This document shows positions 19,617 through 27,006 of a stretch of 64,000 bases of DNA, piece after piece; position 1 is the first letter of the stretch, and every line of letters starts with the position of its first letter. Origin of the DNA: Microvirga subterranea (GTDB lineage: Bacteria; Pseudomonadota; Alphaproteobacteria; Rhizobiales; Beijerinckiaceae); NCBI RefSeq assembly GCF_003350535.1, contig NZ_QQBB01000003.1, forward strand, positions 434,001 through 498,000, in the 5' to 3' direction. The notes beneath the pieces were generated by a model. It made no database searches. It was not told the DNA's origin and saw only the letters and a list, made by a program, of their open reading frames with translations. Position numbers and translations under genes: made by a program.

Positions 19617-20183
19617 GTGACAGGCAGGGACCAGGAGCTGATGGCTCTCTTCGAGGGGCTCGGGCCACGGGCGCGCCTGCTGGGCGTCGATCTCGGCACG
19701 AAGACGATCGGGCTCGCCCTCTCGGACGTGGAGCGGCGGATCGCGACGCCGCTGGAAACCATCAAGCGGGTGAAGTTCACGCCCGACGTGGAGCGCATCA
19801 AGGCCCTGATCGAGCGCCATGACGTCGGCGGCCTCGTCTTCGGCCTGCCCCTCAACATGGACGGCACGGAGGGCCCGCGCTCGCAGGCGACCCGCGCCTT
19901 CGTGCGCAACCTCAAGCCGCTGGTTCCGCTTCCCGTCCTGTTCTGGGACGAGCGCATGTCCACCATGGTGGTGACCCGCACCCTGCTCGATGCGGACGCC
20001 TCGCGGGCGAAGCGGGCCGATGCGGTCGACAAGATGGCGGCGGCCTACATCCTCCAGGGCGCCCTCGACCGCCACGACCGGATCTCGGCCGACGCGGAGG
20101 CCGCGGAGGACGAGGCCGAGATGCGCCAGGACCTCGACATTAATACGCCGCCCGAAGGCGGCGCACTCGACGACGATCTGTGA
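19617..20183 (+). CDS. ruvX: Putative Holliday junction resolvase / pre-16S rRNA nuclease, YqgF family
   Basis: A 188-residue RNase H-fold protein. [18 protein letters not shown] has the first catalytic Asp, [18 protein letters not shown] follows, then [19 protein letters not shown] with the Glu, and [19 protein letters not shown] with the last Asp. YqgF proteins process the 5' end of 16S rRNA and can cleave branched DNA. GTG 19617 is chosen for the AGGAGG a few bases upstream; a GTG at 19590 and an ATG at 19641 are alternatives. The protein has an acidic tail of about 30 residues rich in Asp and Glu, longer than the usual family length. Confidence 0.9.
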   Translation: MTGRDQELMALFEGLGPRARLLGVDLGTKTIGLALSDVERRIATPLETIKRVKFTPDVERIKALIERHDVGGLVFGLPLNMDGTEGPRSQATRAFVRNLKPLVPLPVLFWDERMSTMVVTRTLLDADASRAKRADAVDKMAAAYILQGALDRHDRISADAEAAEDEAEMRQDLDINTPPEGGALDDDL

Positions 20184-20186
20184 GGC

Positions 20187-20630
20187 TCAGTAGCCGTTCG
20201 CCCGGTTCCAGGCGCGCGACTTCTCCTTGTAGATTTCCTTCTGGGCGCGCCGGTAGTCCTTCATGTAGTCCTTGGCGGCTTCCTTGTCGTAGATCACGGC
20301 TCCGCCCGAGCGGCCCCTGCCGTCCGGCGTCGGAACCACGTAGCCCGGCGGGCGCGCATACCGGCGCGGTTGATCCCAATCCCGGCGCGGCGCATCGTAA
20401 TAGGCGCGCGGCGGCGGGTCGTAGTACCGGCGCGGCGGGGGATCGTCATAGTAGTAGCGGCGCGGCGATTCGTAGATCACCGGCGGCGGATCGTCGTAAT
20501 AGAACTGAACCGTCTGAACGGAGGAGCGGGCCTCCGTCGTCACGACGGGCATGGGCGCAGCCTGCGCGCCGACGGCGCCGAGGGCGACACCGCCCGCAAC
20601 CACACCGAGAACCCACCTACCGAACGTCAT
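20187..20630 (-). CDS. Secreted Tyr/Pro/Arg-rich low-complexity protein
   Basis: A 147-residue protein with a signal peptide (1-25, ending GAQAAP). Residues 40-95 are built of short imperfect repeats of DDPPP, RRYYYDDPPP, RRYYDPPP and RAYYDAP. The C-terminal 40 residues are different: a helical, Lys/Arg/Tyr-rich segment (AAKDYMKDYRRAQKEIYKEKSRAWNRA). The function is unknown; Tyr/Pro repeats suggest an envelope or matrix protein prone to phase separation or crosslinking (inference). The stop lies 3 nt from the convergent ruvX stop. Confidence 0.75.
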   Translation of the reverse strand: MTFGRWVLGVVAGGVALGAVGAQAAPMPVVTTEARSSVQTVQFYYDDPPPVIYESPRRYYYDDPPPRRYYDPPPRAYYDAPRRDWDQPRRYARPPGYVVPTPDGRGRSGGAVIYDKEAAKDYMKDYRRAQKEIYKEKSRAWNRANGY

Positions 20631-20759
20631 TCTTTTGGTCTCCTGCCGGGCTTATATCGCCAGGCTCGATGTCATATTGCAACGGCCAAGTTGAACAAGT
20701 TATGAACCGTCGAGGTTCCGCGCCAGGGGGAAAAATGTCGTCGCAGAGCGCGCCGGTCT

Positions 20760-21692
20760 TTACCGCTCGAAGGCGATCCTGGTGCAGTTCCGCCCTTCTC
20801 GCTTGGCCGCATAAAGGGCGCGGTCGGCCCGGAACAGGATGGAACTGCGGTCGTCCTGCGGCAGAACCTCCGCAATGCCCGCGCTGAAGGCGCACGGCAG
20901 CTCCAGCGTTCCTTTCCTCAGGCGCGCGGCAGGAAAGCCTGAGCGGATCTCCTCTATGAGGCGGAGCGCGTCGTTGAGCCGAACCCCGGGCAGCAGGAGC
21001 AGAAACTCCTCCCCGCCGGTCCGGCCAAGGCGGTCCTGGGGCCGCATCCTCGCGCGGCAGGTGGCGCCAAAGTGGTTGAGGACGGCATCGCCGGCGTCAT
21101 GTCCGTGGGTGTCGTTGACGCCCTTGAATCCGTCGAGATCGATCACGGCCACGCACAGGTCGGCGCTGGAGGCGCGGGCGCAGTCGAGCGCCTCGTCGAG
21201 CAGTTCCAGGATGTGGCGGCGGTTCGGCAGGCCGGTAAGCTGATCGGTGCGGGACGCCAGAAGGGCCGCCTCATGCGCCTGGCGCAGGCTCTTCTCGTTG
21301 TGCTTCAAGGCCGTGATGTCCGCTCCGACCGTGAGCACCCAACCGTTCGGCAGGATCGTATGGTCCATCCAGAACCAGCGCCCATCCAGGAAATCCGATT
21401 CGAAGGACTTGCGGGGCACGGTTCTTCGTCGCGGCAACGTTCTTGCGATCAGCGCCTCGACATCGCCGCCGTCGATTCTCACCCCGATCCCGTTCCGGGC
21501 TCCGTGCCGAAGGATCTCGGTAAAGGTAAAAGGCCCCTCGTACCCCTTCAGGAAGATGCCGCGGTAGGTTTCGTTGGCATAGCGAAGGTTATCCTCGGCG
21601 TCGTAGATGGACACCGCCTGGCCGCTCTTGCCGAGTGCCTCCACCAGGTTTCGGAGGGTCTCGTCATCGGGATCTGAGGGAAATGCCGTCAT
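20760..21692 (-). CDS. PAS-GGDEF diguanylate cyclase
   Basis: A 310-residue cytosolic protein. Residues 15-130 form a PAS sensor (VSIYDAEDNLRYANETYRGIF and WFWMDHTILPNGWVLTVGADIT). The GGDEF domain (about 145-305) starts RTDQLTGLPNRRHILELLDEAL, has the active GGEEF at 226-230 and an inhibitory RxxD site (RPQD, 217-220) exactly five residues upstream. It should make c-di-GMP from two GTP and be product-inhibited. A TTG start 45 nt upstream is possible but has a poorly spaced ribosome site. No transmembrane helix is seen, so it probably senses a soluble ligand or redox state through PAS. Confidence 0.92.
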   Translation of the reverse strand: MTAFPSDPDDETLRNLVEALGKSGQAVSIYDAEDNLRYANETYRGIFLKGYEGPFTFTEILRHGARNGIGVRIDGGDVEALIARTLPRRRTVPRKSFESDFLDGRWFWMDHTILPNGWVLTVGADITALKHNEKSLRQAHEAALLASRTDQLTGLPNRRHILELLDEALDCARASSADLCVAVIDLDGFKGVNDTHGHDAGDAVLNHFGATCRARMRPQDRLGRTGGEEFLLLLPGVRLNDALRLIEEIRSGFPAARLRKGTLELPCAFSAGIAEVLPQDDRSSILFRADRALYAAKREGRNCTRIAFER

Positions 21693-21885
21693 AAGATATG
21701 TTTGAGGGAAACCCGGAGGAAGCTTCGCCTTTGCCAATCCTCAAGCCGCCAGTCGACTCCGCAATCCTACTTATCAGATTTTGTTCCAGCCAAGTCTTCG
21801 GATTGCGGGCCTTGTGGCCGCACCCTGGTCCCGGGTGCCTTCGACGCCCGGCGGAAATCGTTCGCACCATGCCTCTCCCGGCAAC

Positions 21886-21916
21886 AAAAAACCCGCTAAG
21901 CAAGTCGCTTAGCGGG
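21886..21916 (-). terminator. Intrinsic terminator of tRNA-Gln
   Basis: A perfect 10-bp stem (CCCGCTAAGC with GCTTAGCGGG) with a 5-nt loop, followed on the minus strand by six T residues (21891-21886). It is 10 nt past the 3' CCA of the tRNA gene and clearly ends it. Confidence 0.95.
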
Positions 21917-21926
21917 CGAAAATGAT

Positions 21927-22000
21927 TGGCTGGGGGACCTGGATTCGAACCAAGACTAACGGAGTCAGAGTCCGCTGTTCTACCATTAAACTATCCCCCA
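21927..22000 (-). tRNA. tRNA-Gln (anticodon CUG)
   Basis: A 74-nt gene with encoded CCA. The acceptor stem TGGGGGA pairs with TCCCCCA. The D-arm TAGTTTAATGGTAGAAC, anticodon arm GCGGA-CTCTGAC-TCCGT (anticodon CTG at 34-36) and T-arm with GTTCGAATCC are all present. It reads CAG codons. With GatCAB also present, Gln-tRNA(Gln) could be made by transamidation of Glu-tRNA(Gln), but whether this genome has GlnRS cannot be seen here. Confidence 0.97.
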
Positions 22001-22238
22001 ACGAAGTTCTTGAAGCCGCACGCCTTTTCCGGAGAGATGGTCGCCCCGGCGGCCGGCGGTGAACGTTCGCGAGTGGCGGTCAGATAGGATGCTTTTGGGG
22101 GTGCGTCAACCCCATTCGAGCATATTCGGCACCGGAATCCGACGCTGCGGAAAGCCGCTCGTGGATGTCCGCCAGCCCCGGCGCATCGTCATCGAATATG
22201 CGGTCGGTCCGGGCTGGATGGGCGGCGATGCGTCTCGC

Positions 22239-22526
22239 TCAAGGCACCGCTTCGCCCGCAGCGGACGCCAGCCCGTCGACCCGGGCGAGCTCGGCCCTGA
22301 TCGCATCGGCGGTCTTCGGGCCGATCCCCGGAAGGACGTGCTCGATCTTGTCGGCGATCGCCTTCAGCCGCTGGATTGTCCTGATGTTCTCCCGCTCCAG
22401 CACGAACCATGCCTGCTGGGGAAGCAGGAGGCCCGGAATGCCTCCTTCGCATACATTGCTTGAACTCGTCGGCACGCCCCGTCTCCCGGTTTTATCCTCT
22501 CCGCACGCTCGGAAGAGGCTTCGCAC
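22239..22526 (-). CDS. Small helix-hairpin-helix protein
   Basis: Up to 95 residues. The conserved-looking part is the C-terminal 50 residues: VLERENIRTIQRLKAIADK, then KIEHVLPGIGPKTADAIRAEL with the hairpin Leu-Pro-Gly-Ile-Gly-Pro, the non-specific DNA-binding HhH motif found in ComEA, RuvA and DNA ligase. Such a short protein would bind DNA only as a multimer or with a partner. The start is uncertain: the first 40 residues look unlike coding sequence, and a GTG near 22401 or an alternative start after the AAGGAGG at 22443-22449 would give a shorter product. The function is unknown. Confidence 0.55.
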   Translation of the reverse strand: MRSLFRACGEDKTGRRGVPTSSSNVCEGGIPGLLLPQQAWFVLERENIRTIQRLKAIADKIEHVLPGIGPKTADAIRAELARVDGLASAAGEAVP

Positions 22527-22568
22527 ACTGTAAGTCGGCGCTGCCCCACCGTGATCGGGCTTTCGTCC

Positions 22569-22582
22569 AGGACCTAGGTCCT
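22569..22582. promoter_or_regulatory. Perfect 14-bp palindrome
   Basis: AGGACCTAGGTCCT is a perfect palindrome between the PilZ gene stop and the start of the HhH gene on the same strand. It could be an operator for the HhH gene. A single occurrence and no known regulator match make this weak. Confidence 0.35.
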
Positions 22583-22604
22583 AGACCGGGCCATGGAAGC
22601 GGCG

Positions 22605-22895
22605 CTAATCGGTGAACATCACACCGGCTTCCTGCCCCCTGGTCCAGACCAGCCTGACCCTGGCGCAAGCCCCCGCCTCCGGAATCTGCAGCTCGAACTC
22701 GAGCGGGATCTCGGCCACTTCACTGAACCCGAGCCGGGCTCCGGTCGTGGAGAGATCCGACATGACGCAATCGATGGGCGACGCATCGCCATCGAACGAG
22801 ATCCGCCCCTCGAGAGAAGTGGGAAAGCGCTCGCTTCCGCGGCGCCACGACATTCCGTCTGCCATCTGTGCAATCCATTGTGAGGGACGGCTCAT
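22605..22895 (-). CDS. PilZ-domain protein
   Basis: A 96-residue single PilZ domain. The c-di-GMP motifs are visible: RRGSERFP near residue 20 (the R-x3-R type arginines) and DLSTTGARLGF (the D/N-x-S-x-x-G motif), then the barrel strands ARVRLVWTRGQEAGVMF. It should bind c-di-GMP and act as a small effector. ATG 22895 is chosen for its GGTGAG site; a longer start at 22946 is possible. It lies about 0.9 kb from a GGDEF diguanylate cyclase gene, with tRNA-Gln and the HhH gene in between, all on the minus strand. Confidence 0.85.
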   Translation of the reverse strand: MSRPSQWIAQMADGMSWRRGSERFPTSLEGRISFDGDASPIDCVMSDLSTTGARLGFSEVAEIPLEFELQIPEAGACARVRLVWTRGQEAGVMFTD

Positions 22896-23122
22896 CTCAC
22901 CAGCAAAGGCTGACGCGGGGCTTGCGGCCCGAGCATCGCAGGTCACTGGCTACGGAACTTTCTATACCCCCTTCGAGCTACCCTCTCCGTTGCATTGCGA
23001 ATCTTGGCGATGAGACTCTAAAGCTTAGTTCCAGCAAGGGCTCCGAAGCACAACGACATCAGCCATGAAGCTGAAGGCCTCGGAAGCACCTCAAGCAAGA
23101 AGCAATAGACCTGGGGCATACA

Positions 23123-23317
23123 ATGAACATCGAGATCGAATACATCGCACGTGCGTTCTACGATGCGCATGAGGACGCGCAGCTTTGGGACTGCGAGCCC
23201 GAAATCATCAAGGAAGAATTCCGGTCCTTCGCCCGCGAGGCGATCCGTCTTCTTGCGCAGCACGAAGCCGGAGCTCCCTTCGCCGACATGGCGCCGGAAC
23301 TGTCGAAAGCAGCCTGA
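23123..23317 (+). CDS. Small acidic hypothetical protein
   Basis: A 64-residue soluble, acidic and helical protein: IEYIARAFYDAHEDAQLWD, EPEIIKEEFRSFAREAIRLLAQHEA. I do not recognise it. Coding character is good (GC-rich third positions, sensible residue pattern), and GGGGCATACA precedes the ATG. A strong hairpin follows. It stands alone after an unremarkable 220-nt spacer. Confidence 0.6.
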   Translation: MNIEIEYIARAFYDAHEDAQLWDCEPEIIKEEFRSFAREAIRLLAQHEAGAPFADMAPELSKAA

Positions 23318-23334
23318 CGCGCTCGTCAGGCCAT

Positions 23335-23370
23335 CGACCGCCGGCGTTCGGGGGCAAACGCCGGCGGTCG
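23335..23370. terminator. Perfect 14-bp stem between convergent genes
   Basis: CGACCGCCGGCGTT (23335-23348) and AACGCCGGCGGTCG (23357-23370) pair perfectly around an 8-nt G-rich loop. There is no T-run on either side, but the position between the stops of a plus and a minus gene argues for a bidirectional transcription barrier. Confidence 0.65.
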
Positions 23371-23408
23371 GAGATCGACATCACGCGCACCTATGTGCGC
23401 CGGGCCAC

Positions 23409-24470
23409 TCAGATGACGAAGAAATCCTTGTAGGTCAGCTTCAGGTTCTTCGAGAGCTTGGCGATCTCGACCTGTTGCGCGCCGCCTGATCCGTCGGAGT
23501 CGTAGTAGAGAATTCCCGTCTTCTTGTTGTAGATCAGGTAGTCGTTGAAATCCTGGGCCTTGTCAGAGATCTTGAAGAACGCCTTGTTCAGCTTGCCGGG
23601 ATTGGCCTCGCTGCCTTTTCCAAGCTTCTTGAAGATTGCGTTGTCGAGATAGACGCTGTCGTCCCGGACGTTGAAGTCCCGCACTGTGTCGTAGTTCGTC
23701 TTCTTGTTCGGCTTCTTGTCGAACACGAACACGTCCGCACCGCCGCCACCGGTCAGCACGTCTTTGCCGAGCCCGCCGATCAGCCAATCGTTGCCGTCGT
23801 TGCCGTTCAGACGGTCGTTGCCGTTGAGGCCATAGAGCCGGTCGTTGGACGAGCGTCCGTCGATCTGCTCCGAGGCGTTCGTGCCGTTCACCTTGAAGCT
23901 GTCTTCGGGGGCAAGCTGGAACGCGCCGAACGCCTGGTACTGGGGCACGGAGACAGTGAAGACGTTGTCCGATGCATTGAAGCCGACGACTCCCCGCGTC
24001 GAAAGCGAGGCGAGGTCGGAAGGTCCGAGACTGCTGAGCGTCGCGCCACTGTCGGTCAGGAACACGGTGTCGCCGGGGGTCAACGAAACCGGCAGAGCGT
24101 TGAGTTGCGCGAGCGAGAACGGCACGACATTGTCGGTGACGTCGATCCGATCGACGTTACGAGCAGCCAGCGACGAGATCTGCGCAAGGGTCCCCGAGGC
24201 AAGTTCTGCCCCCGAATCGGCGAGGACGACCGTGTCGCCTGCTGTGAGCCTCACGCTCCCCAAGGCTTCGAGTTGCGACGTCGACAGAAACATCGAGTCG
24301 TTCGTTGCGTCGATGACATCCACATTGGCCGCCGCAAATGCTGCGATGTCTGCGGGCGTCAGTCCGTCGATGGCCTGCCCCACATCCGCGATTGTGACAT
24401 CGTCCCCAGGTGCGAACGGCTTGGTCGGGAAGGCCGTGAACTCGGCGACGGTGAAGACGAAAGTAGCCAT
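23409..24470 (-). CDS. Secreted RTX protein with three 55-56-residue N-terminal repeats
   Basis: A 353-residue protein without N-terminal signal, as expected for type I secretion. Residues 1-190 contain three tandem imperfect repeats of 55-56 residues, marked by PGDDVTIAD (23), AGDTVVLADSG (79) and PGDTVFLTDSG (134) plus a partial PEDSF (190), each followed by a hydrophobic Leu/Ala stretch and a D-A-T-D/N-N turn. Residues 197-245 hold calcium-binding RTX nonapeptides (NDRLYGLNGNDRL, NDWLIGGLGKD, GGGGADVF). The last 110 residues are a C-terminal secretion module ending DFFVI. Start ATG 24470 follows a TGCGTCCCTCG spacer; ATG 24503 is an alternative. The role of the repeat is unknown; adhesion is a guess. 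Confidence 0.85.
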   Translation of the reverse strand: MATFVFTVAEFTAFPTKPFAPGDDVTIADVGQAIDGLTPADIAAFAAANVDVIDATNDSMFLSTSQLEALGSVRLTAGDTVVLADSGAELASGTLAQISSLAARNVDRIDVTDNVVPFSLAQLNALPVSLTPGDTVFLTDSGATLSSLGPSDLASLSTRGVVGFNASDNVFTVSVPQYQAFGAFQLAPEDSFKVNGTNASEQIDGRSSNDRLYGLNGNDRLNGNDGNDWLIGGLGKDVLTGGGGADVFVFDKKPNKKTNYDTVRDFNVRDDSVYLDNAIFKKLGKGSEANPGKLNKAFFKISDKAQDFNDYLIYNKKTGILYYDSDGSGGAQQVEIAKLSKNLKLTYKDFFVI

Positions 24471-24806
24471 GCGTCCCTCGTGATGTGCGTTGTGCGCTTC
24501 CACTCTTCGCCTTGATGCGAAACAGGAAGATCTGCCTCATTAGACGCATGATCAGGATGGGCACTCCAATGTCCAAATGGGATTATTTCGCACCTCATCG
24601 GAGATAGGATTCTCACTCTACTCGGAAATATTGGATCCCCTTCCGAAAGAATAGTAACCCTCTGCTCAGGAATACCTATATGCGCCTTTCGAGACGCAAG
24701 CTTGGCCGCAGGAAGGCGGGATTGACCTGCTGAACGATGCGAACGGGCTGCGTAGGACCAGCCAGGGCTATGCCCGGAAGATTCCTGAAGAGCCCCTTCT
24801 TGCCAT
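24471..24806. other. 336-nt intergenic stretch
   Basis: This stretch lies between the start of the RTX gene and the stop of the MBL-fold gene. The part next to the RTX start (24510-24680) is AT-richer than its surroundings and probably holds the RTX promoter. The rest is GC-rich without a convincing coding frame, RNA gene or repeat. Confidence 0.5.
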
Positions 24807-25613
24807 TCAGGCGATCGCCCGCAGATAGCGCTCGACCGAAACGTCGAACGCCTCGCGCCCGCCGCCGATGATGTTGCGGCCCCACCACGCGCCGTAGATG
24901 CTGTCGAACGCGTAGGGCGCCAACGCCGCGCGAATGCGCTCGATGGCCCTTGCGTTGAGCGGGATGAGATTGGGGTAGCTGTACATGAAGCTCACATGGC
25001 GGCGGTCCTGCACGACCTGGAGGATGTCGCCCGACAGCAGCGCTCCCCGCCCCTCGTCTCCGCCAGCCCAGTGCAGCACGGCGCCGCCGTCGAAATGTCC
25101 GCCGCAGCGGATCAGGGTCAGGTCGGGCGACAGGGCGTGCGTCTCGCCGGTCCAGGGCAGGATCGCCGGATGGGGGCGCTGCACCCATTTCATATCGTCC
25201 GCGTGGATGTAGATCGGGACTCCGCCGAAGGCGTGGCTCCACTCGACCATCGTGGTGTAGTAGTGCGGATGTGAGATCGCGATCGCCTTCAGACCACCGC
25301 GGGCCTTCACGGCCTCGACGATCTCGTCGTCGATGAGAGCAATGCAGTCCCACAGCACGTTGCCGTGCGGTGTCTCGACCAGGAGCGCGCGTTCGCCGAT
25401 GGCGAAGCTCGGTTCGCTGCCGATGCCGGTCAGGCCCGGCCCCTCCTGCTGCATCCTGGCCCGGTGCGACCGGCGAAGGTCCTCAAGTGTGGTCCAGCTC
25501 TGCCCCTCCCAGTTCACGAACTGGCGCTCGTCCTCGCAGATGGGGCAATGCGCCGAGGGTGCTTCGCTTTCGGGATACTGGGTTCCGCACGCGCGACAGA
25601 TGAAACGGGGCAT
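24807..25613 (-). CDS. MBL-fold hydrolase-like protein with N-terminal zinc ribbon
   Basis: A 268-residue protein. Residues 1-30 hold two knuckles, C6-x2-C9 and C23-x2-C26, a probable structural zinc site. A metallo-beta-lactamase-like domain follows: ISHPHYYTTMVEW (His 115, His 117), GGHFDGGAVLHW and LLSGDILQVVQD. The standard HxHxDH motif is incomplete: HPHYYT lacks the Asp-His pair, so only part of the usual dinuclear site is present, while the later His and Asp are kept. It may bind one metal or act differently. The substrate is unknown. It is divergent from the alcohol dehydrogenase at 25861, and the shared region has a TTGA-N6-TCAA site. Confidence 0.8.
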   Translation of the reverse strand: MPRFICRACGTQYPESEAPSAHCPICEDERQFVNWEGQSWTTLEDLRRSHRARMQQEGPGLTGIGSEPSFAIGERALLVETPHGNVLWDCIALIDDEIVEAVKARGGLKAIAISHPHYYTTMVEWSHAFGGVPIYIHADDMKWVQRPHPAILPWTGETHALSPDLTLIRCGGHFDGGAVLHWAGGDEGRGALLSGDILQVVQDRRHVSFMYSYPNLIPLNARAIERIRAALAPYAFDSIYGAWWGRNIIGGGREAFDVSVERYLRAIA

Positions 25614-25703
25614 CGGGATCGTCTCCGCCCTCGAGGAGGGCCAGGTGGCTGACGGACAATCCATAAGGCCGCGCATCTCCCGGCACCAAACGAAAATGCG
25701 CCC

Positions 25704-25730
25704 CCTCCCATAAGCTTGGCTTATAGGAGG
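25704..25730. promoter_or_regulatory. 27-bp interrupted palindrome
   Basis: Arms CCTCCCATAAGC and GCTTATAGGAGG pair at 11 of 12 positions around a 3-nt centre TTG. It lies in the divergent space between the MBL-fold gene and the alcohol dehydrogenase, 24 bp from the FixK-type site. It may be an operator or an RNA hairpin in the MBL leader. Confidence 0.5.
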
Positions 25731-25753
25731 GCCGAGGCACCTCCTCTAGGAAT

Positions 25754-25767
25754 TGACATCCCTCAAG
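25754..25767. promoter_or_regulatory. FixK/FNR-type binding site
   Basis: TTGACATCCCTCAA has the perfect TTGA-N6-TCAA core of FNR/FixK/NnrR-type regulators. It is centred about 100 nt before the ADH start at 25861, and about 147 nt before the divergent MBL start at 25613. FixK-type sites activate genes in low oxygen in Rhizobiales. One copy in 64 kb does not prove function, but it is the only such site I saw upstream of a gene. Confidence 0.55.
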
Positions 25768-25860
25768 GACAAAGGCCCGCATCGTGTCCAGGGTCGGGCA
25801 CCCGATCACATCCGAGGGGCCGGAACTCCCACGCTCGCCGGCGCCCTGCGAGAGGACACC

Positions 25861-26937
25861 ATGACCGCAAAGATGAAAGCCGCTATCTTCGTCGAGCCGA
25901 ACAGGATCGTCCTGGACGAGAAGCCCATCCCCGACGTGGGGCCGCTGGACGCGCTCGTCCGCATCACCACCACCACGATCTGCGGCACCGATATCCACAT
26001 CCTCAAGGGCGAATATCCGGTCGCCAGAGGACTCACGATCGGGCACGAGCCGGTCGGAATCATCGAGAAGCTCGGCTCGGCCGTGGAAGGATACCGCGAG
26101 GGCCAGCGCGTCATTGCTGGCGCCATCACGCCGAGCGGGCACAGCAATGCCTGCCTGTGCGGCTGCCTCTCCCAGGACGGGCCACGCATGAAATACGGCT
26201 TCAAGCCCATGGGCGGCTGGCGCTTCGGCAACACCATCGACGGCGCGCAGGCCGAATACCTGCTGGTCCCGGACGCCATGGCGAACCTGTCGCCGATCCC
26301 GGACGGGCTCAGCGACGAGCAGGTGCTCATGTGCCCCGACATCATGTCGACGGGCTTCTCAGGCGCGGAGAGCGGGAGGATCCGCATCGGCGACACGGTG
26401 GCGGTGTTCGCCCAAGGCCCGATCGGGCTCTGCGCGACCGCCGGCGCGAAGCTCATGGGAGCCACGAAAATCATCACGGTCGATTCCGTTCCGTCCCGCA
26501 TGGAGATCTCCCGCCGGATGGGCGCGGATCACGTGATCGATTTCTCAAAGGCGGACGTGGTCGACGAGATCATGCGCCTGACTGACGGACGCGGCGTCGA
26601 TGTCGCAATCGAGGCGCTCGGCCGCCAGGAGACCTTCGAGGCTGCGCTCCGCGTGCTCCGCCCGGGCGGCACCCTCTCGTCGCTGGGCGTCTATTCGAAG
26701 GACCTGACGATCCCGCTCGACGCGTTTCTGGCAGGTCTCGGAGATCACACGATCGTAACGACCCTCTGCCCCGGCGGAAAGGAGCGCATGCGGCGCCTCA
26801 TGGACGTGATCGCCTCCGGCCGCCTCGATACCCGGCCCCTCGTCACCCATCGCTTCACCCTGGACCAGATCGAGGAAGCCTACGACCTGTTCGGACATCA
26901 GCGGGATGGAGTGCTGAAGGTCGCCATCACGCCGTAA
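25861..26937 (+). CDS. Zinc-dependent alcohol dehydrogenase
   Basis: A 358-residue medium-chain dehydrogenase. The catalytic zinc ligands are seen as ICGTDIHI (Cys) and GHEPVGIIEKLG (His-Glu), with C-terminal Asp in LMCPDIMSTGF. The Rossmann motif is VFAQGPIGLCATAGAKLMGA. The structural-zinc loop is replaced by SNACLCGCLSQDGPRMKYGFKPMGGW, a region typical of secondary-alcohol (isopropanol/2-butanol) dehydrogenases from anaerobes. It would interconvert a ketone or aldehyde and its alcohol with NAD(P). A terminator hairpin follows, so it may be transcribed separately from the ATPase. The FixK-type site lies upstream. Confidence 0.9.
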   Translation: MTAKMKAAIFVEPNRIVLDEKPIPDVGPLDALVRITTTTICGTDIHILKGEYPVARGLTIGHEPVGIIEKLGSAVEGYREGQRVIAGAITPSGHSNACLCGCLSQDGPRMKYGFKPMGGWRFGNTIDGAQAEYLLVPDAMANLSPIPDGLSDEQVLMCPDIMSTGFSGAESGRIRIGDTVAVFAQGPIGLCATAGAKLMGATKIITVDSVPSRMEISRRMGADHVIDFSKADVVDEIMRLTDGRGVDVAIEALGRQETFEAALRVLRPGGTLSSLGVYSKDLTIPLDAFLAGLGDHTIVTTLCPGGKERMRRLMDVIASGRLDTRPLVTHRFTLDQIEEAYDLFGHQRDGVLKVAITP

Positions 26938-26961
26938 TCGCGCTTCATCGAAAGCGGTAAC

Positions 26962-26992
26962 AAGGGCCACGGGAGTTGGTCTCGTGGCCCTT
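26962..26992 (+). terminator. Terminator-like hairpin after the ADH gene
   Basis: AAGGGCCACG and CGTGGCCCTT form a perfect 10-bp stem with an 11-nt loop, 24 nt after the stop of the alcohol dehydrogenase and 14 nt before the ATPase start. There is no T-run, so it may attenuate rather than stop. Confidence 0.65.
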
Positions 26993-27006
26993 CGACGAAT
27001 TGAGGT

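Noticed and set aside
21927..22000. tRNA-Gln as a phage or island attachment site
   Set aside because: No integrase, no duplicated tRNA 3' end and no island-like content were seen nearby.
22059..22463. Plus-strand open frame opposite the HhH gene
   Set aside because: It is Arg/Pro-rich with no domain, whereas the minus strand has a clear HhH motif.
23335..23370. Riboswitch or attenuator at the perfect 14-bp stem
   Set aside because: It lies between convergent gene ends and has no downstream gene to control, so a terminator role is simpler.
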